Position numbers and translations under genes: made by a program. Under the pieces are notes generated by a model. The model did no database searches. It was given only the letters and a program-made list of their open reading frames with translations, and was not told the DNA's origin. 5,315 bases of DNA from Actinomycetes bacterium (GTDB taxonomy: Bacteria; Actinomycetota; Acidimicrobiia; Acidimicrobiales; Microtrichaceae): positions 1 to 5,315 of the forward strand of contig JAFAFN010000274.1 in the NCBI GenBank assembly GCA_023423475.1, read 5' to 3'. Positions 1 through 5,315 of the stretch are shown here, piece after piece. Within the stretch, counting starts at the first letter, position 1. Each line of letters opens with the position of its first letter.

Positions 1-11
1 CTCCCGGTTGT

Positions 12-36
12 GGGTGCGTGCGGGCGGGGCGCACCC
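12..36 (-). terminator. Possible GC-rich hairpin downstream of icmF
   Basis: GGGTGCG (12-18) and CGCACCC (30-36) are perfect 7-bp inverted repeats around an 11-base loop, starting 26 bases past the icmF stop codon. In the icmF transcript they would form a strong stem. No U tract follows, so this is at best an imperfect terminator or a 3'-end stabilising structure. Confidence 0.35.
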
Positions 37-53
37 GGAACTAACGCACCCGG
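30..53. repeat. Short direct repeat, two copies of CGCACCCGG
   Basis: CGCACCCGG occurs at 30-38 and again at 45-53, with start points 15 bases apart, in the non-coding tail after icmF. The CGCACCC part of either copy can pair with GGGTGCG at 12-18, so two alternative hairpins are possible. The repeats are seen directly; no function is known, and chance is plausible in GC-rich sequence. Confidence 0.4.
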
Positions 54-61
54 TACGGAGG

Positions 62-3000
62 TCAGACGCTGCGACGGTAGGAGCCACCGACCTCGAAGAG
101 GGCGTCGGTGATCTCGCCCAGTGAGCAGTGCCGCACGGTGTCCATCAACACGTCGAACAGGTTCTCGCCCGCCAGCGCCGCGTCGCGCAGGCGGGCGAGC
201 GCCGCGGGACGGTCCTCGGCGTGGGCCTGCTGGAAGGCCCGCAGCCGAGCGATCTGGTCGTCCTTCTCCTCGGACGACGAACGAGCGAGCTCGACGACGA
301 TCTCGTTCTCGTCGCTCTCGGGTCCGAGGAACGTGTTGACCCCGATGATCGGCAGGGTGCCGTCGTGCTTGCGGTGCTCGTAGAGCATCGACTCGTCCTG
401 GATCCGACCACGCTGGTAGCCCGTCTCCATCGCGCCGAGCACACCACCTCGGGTGTTGATCCGGTCCATCTCGGCGAGCACCGCGGCCTCGACGAGGTCG
501 GTGAGCTCCTCGACGACGAAGCTGCCCTGCAGCGGGTTCTCGTTCATCGCCAGACCCCACTCGCGGTTGATGATGAGCTGGATCGCCAGTGCCCGACGCA
601 CCGACTCGGTGGTCGGCGTGGTGACGGCCTCGTCGTAGGCGTTGGTGTGCAGGCTGTTCGCGTTGTCGTAGATCGCGCACAGGGCCTGGAGGGTGGTGCG
701 GATGTCGTTGAAGGACATCTCCTGGGCGTGCATCGAACGGCCCGAGGTCTGCACGTGGTACTTGAGCTTCTGGGAGCGGTCGTTCGCCCCGTAGCGGTCC
801 CGCATCGCGACCGCCCAGATGCGACGGGCGACCCGCCCGAGCACCGTGTACTCGGGGTCCATGCCGTTGGAGAAGAAGAAGCTGAGGTTGGGTGCGAAGT
901 CGTCGACGTCGAGCCCGCGGGCGAGGTACGACTCGACGTAGGTGAAGCCGTTGGACAACGTGAACGCGAGCTGGCTGATGGGGTTCGCGCCGGCCTCGGC
1001 GATGTGGTAGCCGGAGATCGAGACCGAGTAGAAGCTGCGCACGCGGTGCTCGACGAACCACTCGGCGATGTCGGCCATCACACCGAGGGAGAACTCCGTC
1101 GAGAAGATGCAGGTGTTCTGCCCCTGGTCCTCCTTGAGGATGTCGGCCTGCACGGTGCCACGGACGTTCGACAGCACCCAGGCGCGCAGCTCGGCGACCT
1201 CGTCCGCGGTGGGCTCACGGCCCTCGTCCTCGGCGAACCGCTCGAGGCGCTGGTCGATCGCGGTGTTCAGGAACATGGCGAGGATCGCGGGAGCGGGGCC
1301 GTTGATCGTCATCGACACCGACGTTGCCGGGTCGCACAGGTCGAAGCCCGAGTACAGGACCTTCATGTCGTCGAGCGTCGCGATCGACACACCCGAGTTG
1401 CCGATCTTGCCGTAGATGTCGGGCCGCTCCGCCGGGTCGAAGCCGTAGAGCGTGACCGAGTCGAACGCGGTCGACAGGCGGTTGGCGGGCTGGCCCTCGG
1501 CCAGCAGGTGGAAGCGGCGGTTGGTGCGTGCAGGGCCGCCCTCGCCGGCGAACATCCGCGCCGGGTCCTCGCCCTCCCGCTTCAGCGGGAAGACACCCGC
1601 GGTGTAGGGGAAGTGGCCCGGGAGGTTCTCCGAGCGCAGCCAACGCAGCTGCTCGCCGTGGTCGACGAACTTCGGCAGCGACAGCTTCGGGATCAGCGTT
1701 CCCGAGAGCGACTCACGCACCGGTCGGTCCGGCCCGCTCAGCTCGGCGACCCGATCGGGCCATGCGGCGAGCAGGTCACGGTCCGCGGGTGACACCGCGT
1801 CCTTCGCCTCGGACAGCAGGTCGTCGACGTCAGCGGTGGCCCGCTGCGCACTCGCGAGCAGCTCGCGGGTCGCGTCGAGCTGCTGCACTCGGCGGGCGGC
1901 CGTGGACTGCTCATCGGTGACGGCGTGGTAGCCGGTGACCGTCTCGACGATCTCGGCGAGGTAGCGACCACGAGCGGCCGGCACGATCTCGGAGAGTCCG
2001 GTCGACGTCGTGGTCCCGACCGCGGGGAGCACCCCCGCCGCGATGTCCATGCCGGCATCCGCGAGCGAGCTGCGCAGGTGCTGGTAGAGCCCGGTCACCC
2101 CGTCGTCGTTGAACCGTGAGGCGACCGTGCCGAACACGGGCATGTCGGACGGCGTCGAGTCGAACGCCTCCCGGTTGCGGATGAGCTGACGTGCCACGTC
2201 GCGCAGCGCGTCCTCGGCACCTCGGCGCTCGAACTTGTTGATCGCCACCGCGTCCGCGAAGTCGAGCATGTCGATCTTCTCGAGCTGCGACGACGCACCG
2301 AACTCCGGGGTCATCACGTAGAGCGAGACGTCCGCGTACGGCACGATCGCCGCATCGCCCTGTCCGATGCCGGGGGTCTCGACGATCACCAGGTCGGCAC
2401 CCCAGGCGGTCGCCGCGGCGATGATGTCGGACAGCGCCTCGGGCACCTCTGAGCTCGTCGAGCGCGTGGCGAGCGACCGGAAGAAGATGCGCTCGGTGTC
2501 CCCCGAGCTGCCGCCCGACGCACCGGCACCGAAGATCGAGTTCATGCGGATCCGGTCACCGAGCAGCGCACCTCCGCCCCGACGACGGGTCGGGTCGATG
2601 GCGACGACGGCCACGCGGACCTTGTCCTCCTGGTCGAGCCGGATGCGCCGGATCAGCTCGTCGGTGAGCGACGACTTGCCCGAGCCGCCGGTGCCGGTGA
2701 TGCCGAGGACCGGCGTCGAACGGGCGGCGCGCAGCTCGGCCAGCTCGGCCCTGGTGGCCTCGTCGACCGTGCCGTCCTCGAGGCAGGTGATCAGCCGGGC
2801 CAGCGCACCGGACGAGCCCGCGAGCACGTCTTCGAGACGGGACGGTCGCGTCGCGAGCGGGACGTCGCACTCCCGGATCATCGAGTTGATCATCCCGACC
2901 AGCCCCATCCGCTGGCCGTCCTCGGGCGAGAAGATGCGGGCGACGCCGTAGTCGTGCAGCTCGGCGATCTCCTCGGGCACGATCACGCCACCGCCACCGC

Positions 3001-3307
3001 CGTAGACACGGACGTGCCCGGCGCCCTCGGCGGCGAGTCGGTCGATCAGGTACTTGAAGTACTCGACGTGACCACCCTGGTACGAGCTGAGTGCGATGCC
3101 CTGGACGTCCTCGTCGATCGCCGCACGCACGATCTCGTCGACCGAGCGGTTGTGACCGAGGTGGATGACCTCGGCCCCCTGGGACTGCAGGATGCGCCGC
3201 ATGATGTTGATCGAGGCATCGTGCCCGTCGAACAGGCTGGCGGCGGTGACGAACCGGACCGGGTGCCGGGGCACGTGCAGTTCGGTCTCGTGCGCGTCGT
3301 TCGTCAT
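62..3307 (-). CDS. icmF: Fused isobutyryl-CoA mutase IcmF (B12-binding, GTPase chaperone and mutase domains)
   Basis: This cytoplasmic adenosylcobalamin enzyme interconverts isobutyryl-CoA and n-butyryl-CoA. Its built-in G-protein gates cofactor loading and protects the radical enzyme. Domain order is seen directly. The B12-binding Rossmann domain (about 16-150) has a DGHDAS motif with the cobalt-ligand His29, S74-S75, and a glycine run at 103-107. The MeaB/MeaI-like GTPase (about 165-440) has P-loop GTGGSGKS (205-212), DPTRRRGGG from 238, ETPGIGQ (310-316) and NKFE (357-360). A helical linker follows, then the mutase barrel (about 545-1081). In the barrel, Phe573 and Gln730 align with the Tyr89 and Arg207 that select methylmalonyl-CoA in the classical mutase; Gln720 and His768 match conserved active-site residues. 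Phe/Gln is the isobutyryl-CoA pattern. Length, 1081 aa, is normal for IcmF. The ATG lies shortly before the conserved [15 protein letters not shown] region, with a weak G-rich ribosome site five bases upstream (3313-3317). The frame is intact. It is divergent from the MarR gene. Function is highly likely; exact substrate range is inferred. Confidence 0.97.
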   Translation of the reverse strand: MTNDAHETELHVPRHPVRFVTAASLFDGHDASINIMRRILQSQGAEVIHLGHNRSVDEIVRAAIDEDVQGIALSSYQGGHVEYFKYLIDRLAAEGAGHVRVYGGGGGVIVPEEIAELHDYGVARIFSPEDGQRMGLVGMINSMIRECDVPLATRPSRLEDVLAGSSGALARLITCLEDGTVDEATRAELAELRAARSTPVLGITGTGGSGKSSLTDELIRRIRLDQEDKVRVAVVAIDPTRRRGGGALLGDRIRMNSIFGAGASGGSSGDTERIFFRSLATRSTSSEVPEALSDIIAAATAWGADLVIVETPGIGQGDAAIVPYADVSLYVMTPEFGASSQLEKIDMLDFADAVAINKFERRGAEDALRDVARQLIRNREAFDSTPSDMPVFGTVASRFNDDGVTGLYQHLRSSLADAGMDIAAGVLPAVGTTTSTGLSEIVPAARGRYLAEIVETVTGYHAVTDEQSTAARRVQQLDATRELLASAQRATADVDDLLSEAKDAVSPADRDLLAAWPDRVAELSGPDRPVRESLSGTLIPKLSLPKFVDHGEQLRWLRSENLPGHFPYTAGVFPLKREGEDPARMFAGEGGPARTNRRFHLLAEGQPANRLSTAFDSVTLYGFDPAERPDIYGKIGNSGVSIATLDDMKVLYSGFDLCDPATSVSMTINGPAPAILAMFLNTAIDQRLERFAEDEGREPTADEVAELRAWVLSNVRGTVQADILKEDQGQNTCIFSTEFSLGVMADIAEWFVEHRVRSFYSVSISGYHIAEAGANPISQLAFTLSNGFTYVESYLARGLDVDDFAPNLSFFFSNGMDPEYTVLGRVARRIWAVAMRDRYGANDRSQKLKYHVQTSGRSMHAQEMSFNDIRTTLQALCAIYDNANSLHTNAYDEAVTTPTTESVRRALAIQLIINREWGLAMNENPLQGSFVVEELTDLVEAAVLAEMDRINTRGGVLGAMETGYQRGRIQDESMLYEHRKHDGTLPIIGVNTFLGPESDENEIVVELARSSSEEKDDQIARLRAFQQAHAEDRPAALARLRDAALAGENLFDVLMDTVRHCSLGEITDALFEVGGSYRRSV

Positions 3308-3357
3308 CTGGGCCCCCGGTCACGTCCGGGCGACGGAAGCACCCGGATCGGCTGATT

Positions 3358-3375
3358 TACTTGGACGTCAACATA
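3358..3375. promoter_or_regulatory. Candidate operator, imperfect palindrome centred on GACGTC
   Basis: The 18-base site TACTTGGACGTCAACATA has an imperfect dyad around GACGTC (3364-3369); six of nine base pairs are symmetric. It overlaps the predicted icmF transcription start (near 3368) and touches the -10, a typical place for a repressor such as the divergent MarR protein. A second GGACGTC lies at 3425-3431 and an inverted GGACGT at 3322-3327, all in the same intergenic space. GACGTC is also frequent in GC-rich coding DNA, so this remains a hypothesis. Confidence 0.35.
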
Positions 3376-3403
3376 CTATCGGCGCGAAGTGCTCGGAGGT
3401 CAA
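3373..3403 (-). promoter_or_regulatory. Candidate icmF promoter
   Basis: Read on the minus strand, TTGACC (3403-3398) matches the TTGACA -35 consensus at five of six positions. After a 17-base spacer comes GATAGT (3380-3375), a four-of-six match to the -10. An overlapping TAGTAT (3378-3373) fits TAnnnT with a 19-base spacer. Transcription would begin near 3368 and leave an untranslated leader of about 60 bases before the icmF ATG. The -10 falls in a 25-base stretch (3355-3379) with only 8 G/C, clearly AT-rich for this window. The motif match is seen; promoter activity is inferred. Confidence 0.5.
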
Positions 3404-3437
3404 ATGATCGGAGTGCAGCAGGTCGGACGTCGCTCGC

Positions 3438-3443
3438 TAGTGT
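3438..3443 (+). promoter_or_regulatory. Candidate -10 element for a leaderless marR transcript
   Basis: TAGTGT fits the TAnnnT -10 pattern common in actinobacteria. Only eight bases separate it from the ATG at 3452, so transcription would start at or within a base or two of the start codon. No good -35 is visible 17-18 bases upstream. There is also no Shine-Dalgarno sequence directly before this ATG, which agrees with leaderless translation. Confidence 0.4.
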
Positions 3444-3451
3444 CGGCCGCC

Positions 3452-3961
3452 ATGGTGGACCGCACCTCGAAGTCGTTCGATCCGATCGCAGAAGCCCAGC
3501 GCCAGTGGACGGCGCACGGCTGGGAGGACGCCGCGGATGGCATGGCCGTGGTGACCTCCATCGTGCGTGCGGACCAGATCCTCCAGTCACGCATCGACGC
3601 CGTGCTGCGACCCATGCGGCTGACCTTCGCCCGCTACGAGCTGCTCGTGCTGCTCGACTTCTCGCGCAACGGCGCGCTGCCGCTCGGCAAGATCGGTGAC
3701 CGCCTCCAGGTCCACCCGGCGAGCGTCACCAACGCCGTCAACCGGCTCGAGGCCGACGGGCTCGTGACCCGCGAACCGCATCCCGACGACGGACGCACCA
3801 CCCTCGCCACCATCTCGAAGGAGGGTCGGGCGTTGGCGCGTTCGGCGACCACCGCACTGAACCGCGAGGTGTTCGGCGACCTGGGGCTCACCGCCCGCCA
3901 GATGAACGAGCTGTTCGCGTTGCTGCTGCGCATCCGTCGCGGCGCCGGCGACTTCGACTGA
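3452..3961 (+). CDS. MarR-family transcriptional regulator
   Basis: This 169-aa protein is a predicted dimeric winged-helix DNA-binding regulator. Visible parts are an N-terminal helical region with the DPIAEAQRQW segment (10-19), a dimer-forming helix to about residue 55, and a winged helix-turn-helix at about 58-122. LPLGKIGDRLQVHPASVTNA forms the HTH (77-96), with the recognition helix starting near residue 88. The wing carries the MarR hallmark HPDDGRTT (110-117), and C-terminal dimer helices end the chain. I prefer the ATG at 3452. An upstream in-frame ATG at 3404 has GGAGG at 3395-3399 but only four bases of spacing. The 16 codons it would add include the rare CTA and more A/T third positions, and they overlap the icmF promoter zone. 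A GTG at 3389 is also in frame. The gene is divergent from icmF, which suggests it controls icmF and itself. Its ligand is unknown; an acyl-CoA is a guess. Confidence 0.93.
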   Translation: MVDRTSKSFDPIAEAQRQWTAHGWEDAADGMAVVTSIVRADQILQSRIDAVLRPMRLTFARYELLVLLDFSRNGALPLGKIGDRLQVHPASVTNAVNRLEADGLVTREPHPDDGRTTLATISKEGRALARSATTALNREVFGDLGLTARQMNELFALLLRIRRGAGDFD

Positions 3962-3982
3962 GCGAGGCGCCCGTGGGTCCGC

Positions 3983-5315
3983 TCAGATGAACAGGCGCTC
4001 GGCGCCCGCGGTGACCGACTCGCAGCGACCGGGCACCGTGAGCAGCCGTTCCGCCGAGTAGAAGTCGACCACGTCGAGCGCCTCGTCGGCCGACACCCCG
4101 TGACGGGAGCGCACCCGCTCTGCCAGCAGCCAGCCGCCGACCAGATCACCGAAGACGGCGAGGAACGTGGTCGCCCCGGCGAGCGCGGCCTCCGGATCCC
4201 CGTCGAGCTGCTCGCGCAGCCAGCCGACCGTGCGGCGTACGGCGCCCGTGGCGGCGGCCAGACGATCGCCGACCACGCCGGCACGGCCACCGGCCACCTG
4301 GAGCTCGGTCGCGGTGCGCTCGACGTCGTCGAGCACCGAGGCGATCAGCGCGCCGTCGTGGCGCGTGATCTTGCGCGTCATCAGATCGATCGCCTGGATC
4401 CCGTTCGTGCCCTCGTAGATCGGCGCGATGCGCGCGTCACGCCAGCGCTGGGGTGCCCGCGTCTCCTCGCTGTAGCCGACCCCGCCGAGCACCTGGATCC
4501 CGGCCGAGGCGACCTCGACGCCGAGGTCCGTGACCCAGGCCTTGGCGATCGGGGTGAACAGGTCGACGCGGTCCTGGGCACGCGCCCGTGCTGCGTCGTC
4601 GGACGCCGTCGCGGCGCGGTCCGACTCGATGGCGGTGGTGTAGACGACCAGACGCATGGCATCGAGCGTCGACCGCATCGACGAGAGCATCCGGCGCACG
4701 TCGGGATGTCGGTCGATCGTGTCCGGCACGCCGCGGGTGCCGCCGAGCGCAGTGCTCTGTCGCCGCTCCGACGCGTACGCACGGGCCTCGGCGTAGGCGG
4801 CTTCGCCGACCGAGAGTCCCTGCAACCCGATCGCGAGCCTGGCCGGGTTCATCATCGAGAACATGGCGCGCATGCCGCCCTGTTCGGGCCCGACCAGCTC
4901 ACCCACGGCGCCGTCGAGCTCCATCACGCACGTCGGCGAGGAATGCAGGCCGAGCTTGTGCTCGAGCGAGCGGCACCACACGGGGTTGCGCTCCCCGGGC
5001 GATCCGTCGGCAGCGACGTGGAACTTCGGCACCACGAACAACGAGAGGCCCTTGGTCCCCGGCGCGGAGCCGGGTGTCCGAGCGAGCACCAGGTGCACGA
5101 TGTTGTCGGTCAGGTCGTGCTCGCCCCACGAGATGAAGATCTTGGTGCCGTGCAGCTCGAAGCGGCCGTCGCCGAGCGGCGTCGCCGTCGCCCGGATCGC
5201 GCCGACGTCGGAACCTGCGTCCGGCTCGGTGATCTGCATGGTCCCGTTCCACTCGCCGGTCACGAGTCGGGGGAGGAACCGCGCCCGCTGGGCGTCGTCA
5301 CCCCACTGCGAGAGC
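3983..5315 (-). CDS. Acyl-CoA dehydrogenase, FadE5/DmdC-like large type (partial, N-terminus outside window)
   Basis: This FAD enzyme introduces a trans-2,3 double bond into an acyl-CoA and passes electrons to an electron carrier, usually ETF. The visible part is 443 codons. The frame stays open to the right edge, so the GTG at 5261-5263 is an internal Val codon, not the start: 17 more sense codons (LSQWGDDAQRARFLPRL) precede it. The central FAD/substrate segment reads QITEPDAGSDVGAI, followed by GTKIFISWGEHD. The C-terminal helical domain has QVLGGVGYSEET and then RDARIAPIYEGTNGIQ. The Glu of YEGT, encoded at 4412-4414, aligns with the catalytic base of medium-chain dehydrogenase (Glu376). 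A further C-terminal domain of roughly 120 residues, ending FYSAERLLTVPGRCESVTAG plus a short tail, marks the roughly 600-residue class that includes FadE5 and methylmercaptopropionyl-CoA dehydrogenase. About 150 N-terminal residues are therefore missing. Chain-length preference cannot be read from sequence, and the dmdC name should not be transferred. It is convergent with marR, with a 21-base gap. Confidence 0.95.
   Translation of the reverse strand, partial: LSQWGDDAQRARFLPRLVTGEWNGTMQITEPDAGSDVGAIRATATPLGDGRFELHGTKIFISWGEHDLTDNIVHLVLARTPGSAPGTKGLSLFVVPKFHVAADGSPGERNPVWCRSLEHKLGLHSSPTCVMELDGAVGELVGPEQGGMRAMFSMMNPARLAIGLQGLSVGEAAYAEARAYASERRQSTALGGTRGVPDTIDRHPDVRRMLSSMRSTLDAMRLVVYTTAIESDRAATASDDAARARAQDRVDLFTPIAKAWVTDLGVEVASAGIQVLGGVGYSEETRAPQRWRDARIAPIYEGTNGIQAIDLMTRKITRHDGALIASVLDDVERTATELQVAGGRAGVVGDRLAAATGAVRRTVGWLREQLDGDPEAALAGATTFLAVFGDLVGGWLLAERVRSRHGVSADEALDVVDFYSAERLLTVPGRCESVTAGAERLFI

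Noticed and set aside
128..1792. A 554-codon open frame on the plus strand, antisense to icmF
   Set aside because: It lies wholly inside the strongly conserved icmF sequence. Its translation is a low-complexity mix of V, R, G, L, D and E with no recognisable motif. Long antisense open frames are expected in high-GC genes.
2367..2951. A 194-codon plus-strand open frame opposite the icmF GTPase domain
   Set aside because: It is a Ser/Arg/Pro-rich translation with no domain and no ribosome site, antisense to well-conserved G motifs; it is a shadow frame.
3361..3379. TTGGAC (3361) and TACTAT (3374) as a plus-strand -35/-10 pair for marR
   Set aside because: The spacer is only seven bases, far too short for a sigma-70-type promoter.
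3994..4006. GC hairpin GGCGC-TCG-GCGCC just after marR as a terminator
   Set aside because: The stem is only 5 bp with a 3-base loop, no T tract follows on either strand, and it lies within the C-terminal codons of the dehydrogenase.
3634..4290. A 218-codon minus-strand open frame spanning the marR and dehydrogenase 3' ends
   Set aside because: It overlaps two genes with clear family motifs in other frames. Its composition is Arg/Ser/Pro-rich and it has no motif of its own.
5261..5263. GTG as the true start of the acyl-CoA dehydrogenase
   Set aside because: The frame continues open to the window edge with plausible dehydrogenase residues. Starting here would remove the N-terminal helical domain and cut into the conserved region just before the FAD/substrate segment.

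Overview
The window comes from a high-GC bacterium. G/C-rich third codon positions, the gene types and the promoter style (a TAnnnT -10 with a possible leaderless start) fit an actinomycete-like organism (Actinomycetota). Nothing here fixes a genus, and the assignment is inference. Almost all of the sequence is coding, and I see no mobile element, CRISPR array, tRNA or rRNA.

Layout: (1) Positions 1-61 are a short non-coding tail downstream of the first gene, with a GC-rich inverted repeat and a 9-bp direct repeat. (2) Positions 62-3307, minus strand, hold a full-length fused isobutyryl-CoA mutase (IcmF, 1081 aa). It joins a B12-binding domain, a MeaB/MeaI-type GTPase chaperone and the mutase barrel in one chain. 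(3) Positions 3308-3451 are a divergent intergenic control region with an AT-rich island, a candidate icmF promoter, a GACGTC-centred candidate operator at its predicted start point, and a separate -10 for the opposite gene. (4) Positions 3452-3961, plus strand, encode a MarR-family regulator (169 aa). (5) Positions 3983-5315, minus strand, hold the C-terminal 443 residues of a large acyl-CoA dehydrogenase of the roughly 600-residue FadE5/DmdC-like type. Its N-terminus lies beyond the right edge.

How they work together (inference from families and positions): IcmF interconverts isobutyryl-CoA (from valine breakdown) and n-butyryl-CoA, and so links branched-chain and straight-chain acyl-CoA pools. 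The acyl-CoA dehydrogenase catalyses the first beta-oxidation-type step on an acyl-CoA thioester. The divergent MarR protein is well placed to control icmF and possibly itself. The dehydrogenase and icmF point the same way with marR lying opposite between them, and no convincing terminator follows the dehydrogenase, so read-through antisense to marR is possible.

This looks like a normal acyl-CoA metabolism locus. I did not find a clearly new system. The points most worth checking are the regulatory architecture around 3308-3451 and the substrate-determining residues of IcmF.
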